DNA of 64,000 nucleotides from Actinospineispora acaciae DSM 45401 (lineage in GTDB: Bacteria; Actinomycetota; Actinomycetes; Mycobacteriales; Pseudonocardiaceae). Both the position numbers and the translations under genes were made by a program. Positions 8,122-16,340 of this stretch are shown here, in pieces (positions within the stretch are counted from its first letter, which is position 1; every line of letters begins with the position of its first letter). Under the pieces are notes generated by a model. The model saw nothing but the letters and a program-made list of their open reading frames with translations, searched no databases and was not told the DNA's origin. The stretch is taken from contig NZ_JIAI01000015.1 of the NCBI RefSeq assembly GCF_000620785.1, positions 62,001-126,000 of the forward strand, in the 5' to 3' direction.

Positions 8122-8343
8122 TCACTTGTAGCGGTAGACGATGCGGCCTCGGGTCAGGTCGTACGGCGAGAGCTCGACGACGACCCGGTCCTCGGGAAGG
8201 ATGCGGATGTAGTGCTGCCGCATCTTGCCGCTGATGTGCGCGAGAACGCGGTGGCCGTTCTCCAGCTCAACGCGGAACATCGCGTTGGGCAGCGGTTCGA
8301 CCACTCGGCCCTCGACCTCGAGCGCCCCGTCCTTCTTGGCCAT
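8122..8343 (-). CDS. infA: Translation initiation factor IF-1
   Basis: A 73-residue single OB-fold protein (MAKKDGALEVEGRVVEPLPN, then HISGKMRQHYIRILPEDRV) that binds the ribosomal A site during initiation. Length matches the family. It is the first gene of the infA-rpmJ-rpsM-rpsK-rpsD-rpoA-rplQ block, with a candidate promoter and a leader hairpin just upstream. Confidence 0.97.
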   Translation of the reverse strand: MAKKDGALEVEGRVVEPLPNAMFRVELENGHRVLAHISGKMRQHYIRILPEDRVVVELSPYDLTRGRIVYRYK

Positions 8344-8368
8344 GTCCTCCGCGTTTCGTGACTAGCTT

Positions 8369-8395
8369 CCGGTGTCGGACACGCGCCGACACCGG
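8369..8395 (-). promoter_or_regulatory. Stem-loop in the infA leader
   Basis: A perfect 10-base stem (CCGGTGTCGG / CCGACACCGG) with a 7-base loop, 25 bases upstream of the infA ATG and downstream of the predicted promoter, so it would be in the 5' UTR. Function is unknown. Confidence 0.5.
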
Positions 8396-8451
8396 GACCG
8401 AGAGTGCGGGGAGGCACGACGGAACCAGCGCATCGACCGCGCCGTACCAAC

Positions 8452-8481
8452 AGTGTACGTCTCCTTGCGCACCCATCCCAA
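8452..8481 (-). promoter_or_regulatory. Candidate infA operon promoter
   Basis: On the minus strand, TTGGGA (8476-8481) and TACACT (8452-8457) are separated by 18 bases, a fair match to a housekeeping sigma promoter. The predicted leader would be about 100 bases. Confidence 0.45.
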
Positions 8482-8516
8482 ACCGGGTACAACCGCTCGC
8501 CGCGTCCCGATGTCCG

Positions 8517-8954
8517 CTAAGCCGGGCGACACAGGGATCGGCCGGTGACCAGCCGAAGCGCGAGCACCGCTCCCCACGGCCCGGCCACCCAGGCCCACCA
8601 GGGATACACCGCCGCGCCGGTGGCCATCGAGACGATCCCCCAGATCACCAGGTTCACCACGCTGGCGAACAACCAGGCGCCCGCCTCGATCCGCCACGCC
8701 AACCGCCTGCCGCCGCGCACCCGCGCCGGCGCCCGCGTCTCATCACCCGCCGCCACCGGCCGGGCCGGCACCGGCTCCGGCGGCAGGTCGGCGGTCAGCG
8801 TCGCGAGGTCGCCGTCCGTGCGAGCGGCGTACGCGGCGGCGACCCGCTCGTCGAACTCGACAAGGGTGATCCGCCCCTCGCCGTGCGCCCGCCGCAGCCG
8901 CTCCGCCACCCGCTCCCGGTCCGCGTCCGCCACCCGCAGCTCGTTCCCGGCCAT
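8517..8954 (-). CDS. DUF1707 domain membrane protein
   Basis: A 145-residue protein with an N-terminal DUF1707 (SHOCT-like) domain: NELRVADADRERVAERLRRA, GRITLVEFDERVAAAYAART, DLATLTADLP. A Pro/Arg linker and two hydrophobic segments near the C-terminus (AGAWLFASVVNLVIWGIVSM and PWWAWVAGPWGAVLALRLV) follow, resembling a 2TM domain. The family is abundant in actinobacteria and has no firm function. The ATG at 8954 has GGAGG 8 bases before it. It is an unusual insertion between the pnt genes and infA. Confidence 0.85.
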   Translation of the reverse strand: MAGNELRVADADRERVAERLRRAHGEGRITLVEFDERVAAAYAARTDGDLATLTADLPPEPVPARPVAAGDETRAPARVRGGRRLAWRIEAGAWLFASVVNLVIWGIVSMATGAAVYPWWAWVAGPWGAVLALRLVTGRSLCRPA

Positions 8955-8977
8955 CGCAACCACCTCCGCGCAATCGA

Positions 8978-9000
8978 AACACCGTTATAGTAACACCGTT
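8978..9000. promoter_or_regulatory. Direct repeat upstream of the DUF1707 gene
   Basis: Two exact copies of AACACCGTT (8978-8986 and 8992-9000), 14 bases apart start to start, in the 75-base gap between pntB and the DUF1707 gene. The intervening bases include a TATAAC/TACTAT -10-like string on the minus strand, so the repeat may be an operator over the promoter. Confidence 0.4.
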
Positions 9001-9029
9001 TCGTACGCGCAGTCGGCTCCATGGACGGG

Positions 9030-10415
9030 CTAGAGCGCCTTGAGCTCCTCGGTGACCTCGGTGACGGACTTCTTGGCGTCGCCGAACAGCATGGACGTCT
9101 TCTCGTCGTAGAACAGCGGGTTGTCGATGCCGGCGAACCCGGAGTTCATCGAGCGCTTGAGCACGATCACGTTCTTGGACTCGTCGACGTTCAGGATCGG
9201 CATGCCGTGGATCGGCGAGGACGGATCGTTGCGAGCGGCCGGGTTGGTCACGTCGTTCGCGCCGATCACCAGCGCCACGTCGGTCCGGTTGAACTCGCCG
9301 TTGATGTCGTCCATCTCCTTGAGCTGGTCGTACGGCACGTCCGCCTCGGCCAGCAGCACGTTCATGTGCCCGGGCATCCGGCCGGCCACCGGGTGGATGG
9401 CGTACTTCACGGTCACGCCCTTGGCCTCCAGCAGCTTGGCCATGTCCTTGACCGCGTGCTGCGCCTGCGCCACCGCCATGCCGTACCCCGGCACCACCAC
9501 GACCTGCTCGGCATAGGCCATCTGAATCGCCGCGTCCGCCGCGCTGGTGGACTTGACGGTCCGGTCACCGCCCGCGCCCCCACCGACCGCGGTGCCGCTC
9601 CCACCGAACCCACCCGCCACGATGGACGGGATCGAGCGGTTCATGGCCTGCGCCATCAGGTTGGTCAGGATCGAACCGGAGGCGCCGACGATCATGCCGG
9701 CCACGATCATCGCGGTGTTGGACAGCGCCAGCCCGGTGGCCGCCGCCGACAGCCCGGTGAACGCGTTGAGCAGCGAGATCACCACCGGCATGTCCGCGCC
9801 GCCGATCGGCAGCACCACCATCACGCCGAGCACCGCGGCCAGCAGCAGGATGCCCACGATCAGCCACTGCGACGTCCCGCCCGCGCCGATCACCGCCGCC
9901 AGCACGACCGCCGCGACCAGCAGCACCAGGTTCAGCGCCGACTGCGCCTTGCCCAACCCGATCGGGCGCCCCGGCACGATCTCCTGCAGCTTGCCGAACG
10001 CGATCAGCGAGCCCCAGAACGAGACCGAGCCGATGATCGCGGAGAACAGCGAGGCCACCACGAAGTAGCCGGGATGACTCGCATACCCCGGGTCCTCCCG
10101 GAACTCCACCCAGGCGATCAGCGCGACCGCCCCGCCGCCGACGCCGTTGAACAGCGCCACCATCTGCGGCATCGCCGTCATTTTGACCTGCCGGGCGGAC
10201 GGCACCCCGAGCAGCGTGCCGATCACGATGCCGATCACGATCAGCACCCAGTTCGACACCCCGGGGATGAGCAGCGTGGCCACCAGCGCGATGACCATCC
10301 CGCCGGCCGCGATCAGGTTGCCGTTCACCGCCGTCTTCGGGCCGGTCAGACCCATCAGGCCGTAGATGAACAGCGCGAACGCCACGATGTAGAGCGCGGT
10401 CACCAGCGTGTTCAT
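9030..10415 (-). CDS. pntB: NAD(P) transhydrogenase subunit beta
   Basis: A 461-residue membrane subunit of the proton-translocating transhydrogenase, which drives hydride transfer from NADH to NADP+ using the proton gradient. About nine hydrophobic helices fill the first 270 residues. The C-terminal domain III binds NADP(H): VVVPGYGMAVAQAQH and the KRSMNSGFAGIDNPLF segment are visible. The ATG overlaps the pntAb stop (ATGA). It forms an operon with pntAa and pntAb. Confidence 0.95.
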   Translation of the reverse strand: MNTLVTALYIVAFALFIYGLMGLTGPKTAVNGNLIAAGGMVIALVATLLIPGVSNWVLIVIGIVIGTLLGVPSARQVKMTAMPQMVALFNGVGGGAVALIAWVEFREDPGYASHPGYFVVASLFSAIIGSVSFWGSLIAFGKLQEIVPGRPIGLGKAQSALNLVLLVAAVVLAAVIGAGGTSQWLIVGILLLAAVLGVMVVLPIGGADMPVVISLLNAFTGLSAAATGLALSNTAMIVAGMIVGASGSILTNLMAQAMNRSIPSIVAGGFGGSGTAVGGGAGGDRTVKSTSAADAAIQMAYAEQVVVVPGYGMAVAQAQHAVKDMAKLLEAKGVTVKYAIHPVAGRMPGHMNVLLAEADVPYDQLKEMDDINGEFNRTDVALVIGANDVTNPAARNDPSSPIHGMPILNVDESKNVIVLKRSMNSGFAGIDNPLFYDEKTSMLFGDAKKSVTEVTEELKAL

Positions 10416-10741
10416 CGCTGCTTCTCCTCGGACTGCGCGGCGCCACGCTTGGGGCCGCCCTTGAACATCCCGAGCATCCGGTCGGTGACCAGGAACCCGC
10501 CCACCACGTTGATCGTCCCGAACGCGATGGCGATCACCAGCAGGATCTTGGAGAACACGTCGAGGTGGTCGCCGCCGAGGCCGAGCACCACGATCCCGCC
10601 GAGCAGCACGATGCCGTGGATGGCGTTCGTGCCGGACATCAGCGGCGTGTGCAGCGTGTTCGGCACCTTGGAGATCACCGCGAAGCCGACGAAGCCGGCC
10701 AGCACGAGGATGGCCAGGTTGGCCAGCAGGTTGGACTCCAT
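10412..10741 (-). CDS. pntAb: NAD(P) transhydrogenase subunit alpha, membrane part
   Basis: A 109-residue protein corresponding to the membrane domain of split alpha subunits: three hydrophobic segments, with FVGFAVISKVPNTLHTPLMSGTNAIHG matching the family core. Its ATG shares a base with the pntAa stop and its own stop overlaps pntB, so the three subunits are translationally coupled. Confidence 0.95.
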   Translation of the reverse strand: MESNLLANLAILVLAGFVGFAVISKVPNTLHTPLMSGTNAIHGIVLLGGIVVLGLGGDHLDVFSKILLVIAIAFGTINVVGGFLVTDRMLGMFKGGPKRGAAQSEEKQR

Positions 10742-11883
10742 CAGCTCTCGCCTCCGGTCGGTTCGCCCTTGCCCGAGACGCAGGACTTGTCCAACACCTC
10801 GTCCGAGAAGTCCGGCGCCAGCCGGCCCTCCTCGTCGATCATCAACTCCAGCAGCGCGGAGATATTCCGGGAGTACAGCTCGCTGGCGTGCTCGGGCATG
10901 GTCGCCGGCAGGTTCAACGGCGAGGCGATCGTGACGTCGTGCTTGACGACGATCTCGCCCGGTTCGGTCAGCTCGCAGTTGCCGCCGGTCTCACCTGCCA
11001 GGTCGATGATCACGCTGCCGGCCCGCATGCCGCGCACCGCCTCCGCGGTGACCAACCTGGGCGCCGGCCGCCCCGGCACCAGCGCGGTGGTGATCACCAC
11101 GTCGAAGCCGGTGATCGCCTCGGTCATCCGCTTCTGCTGCTCGGCGCGCTCGTCCTCGGTCAGCTCGCGGGCGTAGCCGCCCTCGCCGGCCGCCTCGATG
11201 CCCAGGTCCAGCCACTGCGCGCCCAGCGAACGGACCTGGTCGGCCACGTCGGGGCGCACGTCGTAGCCGGTGGTCCGGGCGCCGAGGCGCTTGGCGGTGG
11301 CCAGCGCCTGCAGGCCGGCCACCCCGACGCCGAGCACCAGCGCGGTGGCCGGCTTCACGGTGCCGGCCGCGGTGGTGAGCATCGGGAAGAACCGGGTGGA
11401 CCGGTCGGCGGCCAGCAGGACGGCCTTGTAGCCGGCCACGTTGGCCTGCGAGGACAGCGCGTCCATGGATTGCGCGCGGGAGATCCGGGGGATGGACTCC
11501 ATCGCGAACGCCCGCACCCCGGCGGCGTCCAGCTTCTGCACCACCTCTGGGTGCGCCAGCGGCGCGAGGAACCCGACCAGCGTGGTGCCCCGGCCCAGCT
11601 TGGCGATCTCCTCGTCGGTGGGCGGCGCGACCTTCACCACCACGTCGGCGTCCCACGGGTTGCCGATGGTGGCGCCGACGTCGGTGTAGTGCTGGTCCGG
11701 GATCAGGGCTGCCAGGCCCGCCTCGGACTCGACGACAATGTCCAGCCCCTTGGCGATCAGCCGCTCGGCGACCTTGGGCACCAGTGCCACCCGTCGCTCG
11801 CCGGCGCCCGACTCGCGGGGCACCCCTATCCGCGTCCGACCCTGATTCGCCTCACGGGCCGCCGCGTCGCCAGTAGCGTTCAC
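10741..11883 (-). CDS. pntAa: NAD(P) transhydrogenase subunit alpha, NAD-binding part
   Basis: A 380-residue soluble domain I that binds NAD(H). It starts TRIGVPRESGAGERRVALVP after about 17 non-conserved residues and carries the Rossmann glycine motif LGVGVAGLQALATAKRLGA. GTG start at 11883 without a clear Shine-Dalgarno. It lies 185 bases after map, a gap that holds a palindromic repeat and a possible extended -10 promoter, so it is probably a separate transcription unit inserted between map and infA. Confidence 0.94.
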   Translation of the reverse strand: MNATGDAAAREANQGRTRIGVPRESGAGERRVALVPKVAERLIAKGLDIVVESEAGLAALIPDQHYTDVGATIGNPWDADVVVKVAPPTDEEIAKLGRGTTLVGFLAPLAHPEVVQKLDAAGVRAFAMESIPRISRAQSMDALSSQANVAGYKAVLLAADRSTRFFPMLTTAAGTVKPATALVLGVGVAGLQALATAKRLGARTTGYDVRPDVADQVRSLGAQWLDLGIEAAGEGGYARELTEDERAEQQKRMTEAITGFDVVITTALVPGRPAPRLVTAEAVRGMRAGSVIIDLAGETGGNCELTEPGEIVVKHDVTIASPLNLPATMPEHASELYSRNISALLELMIDEEGRLAPDFSDEVLDKSCVSGKGEPTGGES

Positions 11884-11975
11884 AGCGACGAAGCATCAGG
11901 CATGATCAGCGATGCGTCTAGTCCAAGCCGTCGCCGCGTGGCAAAGTTAACCCAAACCGCCTGCATACCGCACAC

Positions 11976-11984
11976 AGTATACCA
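11976..11984 (-). promoter_or_regulatory. Candidate extended -10 promoter of the pnt operon
   Basis: TGGTATACT on the minus strand is an ideal extended -10 element (TGn plus TATACT), about 93 bases upstream of the pntAa GTG. No convincing -35 is seen, which extended -10 promoters do not need. Confidence 0.4.
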
Positions 11985-11997
11985 AATACGCTCGCTC

Positions 11998-12061
11998 GCA
12001 CACCCACCTCGTACGCCGCACACCTGCTGCAGCGCATGTGCGAGGCACGAAGTGGGTGTGC
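11998..12061. repeat. 64-base palindromic repeat, family I copy B
   Basis: A loop-free palindrome centred on CTGCAG at 12027-12032 with 25 of 32 arm positions paired. Its right half matches copy A (2471-2542) at about 31 of 36 bases, including GAAGTGGGTGTGCC. It begins 8 bases past the map stop, again a 3'-end position. Confidence 0.85.
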
Positions 12062-12068
12062 CGGGCGA

Positions 12069-12911
12069 TCAGGTGGGCACGGTGACGGGGGCTGTGAGGA
12101 TCCAGGGGCCGTCGGAGGTGATGGCTACGGTGTGTTCCCAGTGGACGGCGCGGGAGGCGTCGGCGGTGACGACGGTCCAGTTGTCGTCGAGGGTGCGGGT
12201 TTCGGCGGTGCCGGCGGTGAGCATCGGTTCGACCGCGAGCACGCCGCCCACCGGGAGCTTCGGACCGCGACCGGGCTGGCCGAGGTTCGGCAGGAACGGG
12301 TCCATGTGCATGGCGGTGCCGATGCCGTGCCCGCCGTACTCGGCGATGATCCCGTAGCTCACGCCGTCACGGCGCGCGGCCGCCTCGGCGGCGGTCTGCA
12401 CCGCGTGCGAGATGTCGGTCAACCGCGCGCCCGGGACCGCCGCCGCGATGCCCGCGTCCAGCGCCTCCCGGCACGCGGCCGACAGCGCCAGGTCGGCCGG
12501 CGAGACCTCACCGACCGGGAGCGTGATCGCCGAGTCGCCGTGCCACCCGTCGACGATCGCGCCACAGTCCACCGACAGCAGGTCGCCGTCCGCGAGCACC
12601 TGCGACTTCGACGGGATTCCGTGCACGATCTGGTCGTTCACCGACGCGCAGATGCTGGCCGGGAAGCCGTGGTAGCCCAGGAACGAGGGCACCCCGCCGC
12701 CGTCCCTGATGACCTGCTCGGCCACCTCGTCCAGCTCCAGCGTGCTCACGCCGGCCCTGGCCTGGGCGGCGACCTCCGCCAGCGCGCGGGCGACCAGTTG
12801 GCCGGCGGCGTGCATGGCGGCCAACTGGTCAGGGGTCTTGCGCTCGATGTGGCGTCCTCCCCACCTGGAGACGCCGGCGCGCAGGGTGGCCAGCGGTCCG
12901 TTTCGTGTCAT
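12069..12911 (-). CDS. map: Type I methionine aminopeptidase
   Basis: A 280-residue enzyme removing the N-terminal methionine of nascent proteins. All five metal ligands are visible: D115 (SVDCG), D126 (HGDSA), H195 (GGHGIG), E228 (AVEPM) and E259 (WEHT). The ATG at 12911 has GGAG 8 bases before it; a GTG two codons earlier is possible. It follows adk by 22 bases in the secY-adk-map operon, and a palindromic repeat lies immediately downstream. Confidence 0.96.
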   Translation of the reverse strand: MTRNGPLATLRAGVSRWGGRHIERKTPDQLAAMHAAGQLVARALAEVAAQARAGVSTLELDEVAEQVIRDGGGVPSFLGYHGFPASICASVNDQIVHGIPSKSQVLADGDLLSVDCGAIVDGWHGDSAITLPVGEVSPADLALSAACREALDAGIAAAVPGARLTDISHAVQTAAEAAARRDGVSYGIIAEYGGHGIGTAMHMDPFLPNLGQPGRGPKLPVGGVLAVEPMLTAGTAETRTLDDNWTVVTADASRAVHWEHTVAITSDGPWILTAPVTVPT

Positions 12912-12933
12912 GTCCACAGCTCCGGAGCTCGGG

Positions 12934-13482
12934 TCAGCGCGGGCCGAGCACGTCGACGATCCGGTCGGTGATCTCGGCGACCTCGCCGACCGCGTTCACC
13001 GTGACCAGCTGCTCGGCGTAGTGCTCCAGCAGCGGCGCGGTCTCCTCACGGTAGACCTCCTGGCGGCGCCGGATCACGTCCTCGGTGTCGTCGGTGCGGC
13101 CCCTGGCCAGCAGCCGCTGCACCAGCACGTCCTCTCCGACCTCCAGCGAGACCACCGCGTCCAGCTCGTTGCCGGCGTCGCGGAGCAGCTCGTCCAGCGC
13201 GTCGGCCTGGGCCGCCGTGCGCGGGAAGCCGTCCAGGATGAAGCCCTTCTCGACGTCGTCCTCGGCCAGCCGCTCGCGCAGCATGCCCACCGTGACCTCG
13301 TCGGGCACCAGCTCCCCGGCGTCCATGTACCGCTGTGCGGCCAGCCCGAGCTCGGTCTTGTCACGCAGATTGGCCCGGAACAGATCCCCGCTGGAGATGT
13401 GCGGGACGTCCAACCGCTCCGCGAGCCGAACTGCCTGGGTACCTTTGCCCGCCCCCGGCGGACCAACCAGAACGAGTCGCAC
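12934..13482 (-). CDS. adk: Adenylate kinase (short form)
   Basis: A 182-residue enzyme interconverting ATP + AMP and 2 ADP. The P-loop GPPGAGKGT is at 7-15, and ISSGDLFRAN and GFILDGFPRT form the AMP-binding region. The LID is short (RGRTDDTEDVIRRR) and lacks zinc cysteines, as in other actinobacteria. I chose the GTG at 13482 because MRLVLVGPPG is the family N-terminus; the frame continues upstream without conserved residues. Confidence 0.96.
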   Translation of the reverse strand: MRLVLVGPPGAGKGTQAVRLAERLDVPHISSGDLFRANLRDKTELGLAAQRYMDAGELVPDEVTVGMLRERLAEDDVEKGFILDGFPRTAAQADALDELLRDAGNELDAVVSLEVGEDVLVQRLLARGRTDDTEDVIRRRQEVYREETAPLLEHYAEQLVTVNAVGEVAEITDRIVDVLGPR

Positions 13483-13541
13483 GCGCCACCGACCTCTCTT
13501 CCTCGTGAAGACCCTCACCCCGCACCGACGAAACTTCGAGG

Positions 13542-14852
13542 TTAACGGAGAAAACCCTCGTAGTTCCGCTGCATGAGCTGACTCTCAATCTGCTTCACGG
13601 TGTCGAGGCCTACGCCGACCATGATCAGAACCGCCGTCCCTCCGAACGGGAAGTTCTGGTTCTGGCCGGACTGGGTGATCCCGAGGAAGAAGTTCGGCAG
13701 CACGGCGATGATGCCCAGGTAGAGCGAGCCGGGGAGGGTGATGCGGCCCAGCACGAAGCTCAGGTACTCGGCCGTCGGGCGGCCGGGCCTGATGCCGGGA
13801 ATGAACCCTCCGAACTTCTTCATCTCCTCGGCACGTTCATCGGGGTTGAACGTGATGCTCACGTAGAAGTACGTGAAGAAGATGATCAGTAGGAAGTAGA
13901 GCGTGATGTGCACCCAGTTGGACTGGTCGACCACATAGGTCTGCACGATGCGCTGGAACTCGCCGCCGACGTTTCCGGACAACCGGGAGATCAGGTCCGG
14001 CAGGTAGAGCAGCGAGGAGCCGAAGATGACCGGGATGACACCGGCCTGGTTGACCTTCAGCGGGAGGTAGGTGGACGTGCCGCCGTACATCCGGCGGCCG
14101 ACCATGCGCTTGGCGTACTGCACGGGAATGCGGCGCTGGCCCTGCTCGATGAACACGACGCTGGCGATGATCGCCAGACCGAACACGCAGACACCGCCGA
14201 AGACCAGCACACCCTGGTTGTTCAGGATGTTGCCGCCCTCGGCCGGGATACGGGCCGCGATCGAGGTGAAGATCAGCAGCGACATGCCGTTGCCGATGCC
14301 GCGCTCGGTGATGAGCTCGCCCAGCCACATGATCACTGCGGTGCCGGCGGTCATGGTGATGACGATGATCGCCATCTGGTAGATGCTCGAGTCCGGGAGC
14401 ACCGGCTTCTCGCAGCCCTGGAACAGCTGGCCCCGGGAGGCCAGCGCGACGATGCCGGTGGACTGCAGGACGGCCAGCCCGATCGTCAGGTACCGGGTGT
14501 ACTGGGTCAGCTTGTTCTGACCCGACTGGCCTTCCTTCTTCAGCTGCTCGAACTTGGGAATGACCACCGTGAGCAGCTGGACGATGATGCTGGCCGTGAT
14601 GTAGGGCATGATGCCCAGCGCAAAGATCGACAACTGCAGCAGCGCACCGCCGCTGAACAGGTTGATCAGCGCGTAGACGCTCTGGTTCTCGCTGCCCTCG
14701 ATCTGCTTGATGCACTCCTGCACGTTCGGGTACGAGACCCCGGGCGAGGGCAGCGTGGCACCCAGCCGGTAGACGGCCACGATGCCGAGCGAGAAGAGGA
14801 TCTTCTTCCGGAGGTCCGGCGTGGTGAATGCCGACCGGAACGCGCTGAGCAC
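13542..14852 (-). CDS. secY: Preprotein translocase subunit SecY
   Basis: A 436-residue channel subunit of the Sec translocon with ten predicted membrane helices. It starts MLSAFRSAFTTPDLRKKILF; the loops with GMSLLIFTSI and the C-terminal IESQLMQRNYEGFLR are typical. The GTG at 14852 has GGAGG 8 bases upstream; the longer open frame upstream is not conserved. It is followed by adk and map. The 187 bases before it separate it from rplO, so secY-adk-map may have its own promoter. Confidence 0.96.
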   Translation of the reverse strand: MLSAFRSAFTTPDLRKKILFSLGIVAVYRLGATLPSPGVSYPNVQECIKQIEGSENQSVYALINLFSGGALLQLSIFALGIMPYITASIIVQLLTVVIPKFEQLKKEGQSGQNKLTQYTRYLTIGLAVLQSTGIVALASRGQLFQGCEKPVLPDSSIYQMAIIVITMTAGTAVIMWLGELITERGIGNGMSLLIFTSIAARIPAEGGNILNNQGVLVFGGVCVFGLAIIASVVFIEQGQRRIPVQYAKRMVGRRMYGGTSTYLPLKVNQAGVIPVIFGSSLLYLPDLISRLSGNVGGEFQRIVQTYVVDQSNWVHITLYFLLIIFFTYFYVSITFNPDERAEEMKKFGGFIPGIRPGRPTAEYLSFVLGRITLPGSLYLGIIAVLPNFFLGITQSGQNQNFPFGGTAVLIMVGVGLDTVKQIESQLMQRNYEGFLR

Positions 14853-15039
14853 TCCTGGATCCTCCCGTGCTGGGGCGTCTGGGCGCCGTGTCGTGTGAAA
14901 CGCCGTGCCGTCTGAACTCCGAGATCCGGCACTACCAGCCAAGATGCTGACACCCGAGGGTAACAGCACGCCGCCGGTGCGCGGACGAGGAGGGGCGGGG
15001 GCGCCGTACCGTCACCGGTTCGGCGCGCACCCGCCCGTA

Positions 15040-15483
15040 CTACAGCTCGGTGACGGTGCCGCCGGCGGCGGCGATCTTCTCCTTGGCGCTGCCGGAGAAC
15101 GCGTGCGCGCTCACGGTCAGCTTGACGGCGCCCAGGTCGCCGTTGCCGAGCACCTTCACCAGCTCGTTGCGGCGCACCGCGCCGGCGGCGGCCAGCTCGT
15201 CGGGGCCGACGGTGCCGCCCTCCGGGAACAGCCGCGCCAGGTCGCCGACGTTGACGACCTGGTACTCGACGCGGAACCGGTTGCGGAAGCCCTTGAGCTT
15301 GGGCAGCCGCATGTGGATCGGCATCTGGCCGCCCTCGAACCCGGCCGGCACCGTCTTGCGGGCCTTGGTGCCCTTGGTGCCGCGCCCGGCGGTCTTGCCC
15401 TTGCTGCCCTCACCCCGGCCGACCCGGGTCTTGGGGGTCTTCTCGCCCTTGGCCGGGCGCAGATGATGGATCTTGATGGTCAT
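15040..15483 (-). CDS. rplO: 50S ribosomal protein L15
   Basis: A 147-residue protein: MTIKIHHLRPAKGEKTPKTRVGRGEGSKGKT at the N-terminus is the Gly/Lys/Arg-rich extension into the 23S rRNA, followed by a globular C-terminal domain ending AAGGTVTEL. The ATG overlaps the rpmD stop by four bases. Last gene of the spc operon before secY. Confidence 0.97.
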   Translation of the reverse strand: MTIKIHHLRPAKGEKTPKTRVGRGEGSKGKTAGRGTKGTKARKTVPAGFEGGQMPIHMRLPKLKGFRNRFRVEYQVVNVGDLARLFPEGGTVGPDELAAAGAVRRNELVKVLGNGDLGAVKLTVSAHAFSGSAKEKIAAAGGTVTEL

Positions 15484-15671
15484 TTCGAGTTGACCTCCTC
15501 CACCGTGACCAGGTGGCGCACGGTGGCGATCATGCCTCGAACCGCCGGGGTGTCATCCCTGACCACTGACTGCCGGATCTTGCGCAGCCCGAGGGTCCGC
15601 AGGGTGGCCCGCTGGTTCTGCTTGCTGCCGATGGTGCTGCGCACCTGGGTGACCTTGAGCGACGAGGCCAT
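15480..15671 (-). CDS. rpmD: 50S ribosomal protein L30
   Basis: A 63-residue L30 (SLKVTQVRSTIGSKQNQRATLRTLGLRK), the usual family size. The ATG at 15671 overlaps the rpsE stop by one base (TGATG); the longer upstream frame is a shadow of rpsE. Confidence 0.96.
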   Translation of the reverse strand: MASSLKVTQVRSTIGSKQNQRATLRTLGLRKIRQSVVRDDTPAVRGMIATVRHLVTVEEVNSK

Positions 15672-16312
15672 CACACACCGACCTTGCCGGCACCGGCCGA
15701 CGCCGCGCGGGCGCGCAGCATGGCCGCCGGTGCCACGTCCTCCAGCGGAAGGCCACGGCGGGCCGCCACCTCTTCGGGCCGCTGGATGCTCTTCAGCGCC
15801 GCCACCGTGGCGTGCACCACGTTGATGGCGTTGTCGCTGCCCAGCGACTTGGACAGCACGTCGTGGATGCCGGCGCACTCCAGCACGGCGCGGACAGGGC
15901 CGCCGGCGATGACCCCGGTACCGGGGCTGGCCGGCAGCAGCAGCACCACGCCGGCGGCCGCCTCGCCCTGCACCCGGTGCACGATCGTGCCGCCGATGCG
16001 CGGGACCCGGAAGAAGTTCTTCTTGGCCTCCTCGACGCCCTTGGCGATCGCCGCGGGCACCTCCTTGGCCTTGCCGTAGCCGACGCCGACCATGCCGTCA
16101 CCGTCGCCGACGATCATCAGCGCGGTGAAGCTGAACCGGCGGCCGCCCTTGACGACCTTGGCCACCCGGTTGATGGTGACCAGCCGCTCGATGTACGGGG
16201 TCTTCTCCTGGGCCGCCCCGCCACGGCCTCCGTCCCGGCGGTCCCGACGGTCGCCGCGCTCTCCGCCGCCGCCGGATCCCTGACCGCCGTCGCGCCGTGT
16301 GCGTCCCGGCAT
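15671..16312 (-). CDS. rpsE: 30S ribosomal protein S5
   Basis: A 213-residue protein of the decoding-site shoulder. An N-terminal Gly/Arg/Asp-rich extension of about 35 residues precedes the dsRNA-binding domain (VKGGRRFSFTALMIVGDGDGMVGVGYGKA). The C-terminal domain contains LLLPASPGTGVIAGG. In other bacteria the Lys/Gly/Gly loop here is where spectinomycin resistance arises; it looks wild type (VVKGGRRFSF). Confidence 0.97.
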   Translation of the reverse strand: MPGRTRRDGGQGSGGGGERGDRRDRRDGGRGGAAQEKTPYIERLVTINRVAKVVKGGRRFSFTALMIVGDGDGMVGVGYGKAKEVPAAIAKGVEEAKKNFFRVPRIGGTIVHRVQGEAAAGVVLLLPASPGTGVIAGGPVRAVLECAGIHDVLSKSLGSDNAINVVHATVAALKSIQRPEEVAARRGLPLEDVAPAAMLRARAASAGAGKVGV

Positions 16313-16340
16313 CAGATTTGCTCCTTCATCGTGTGGTACA

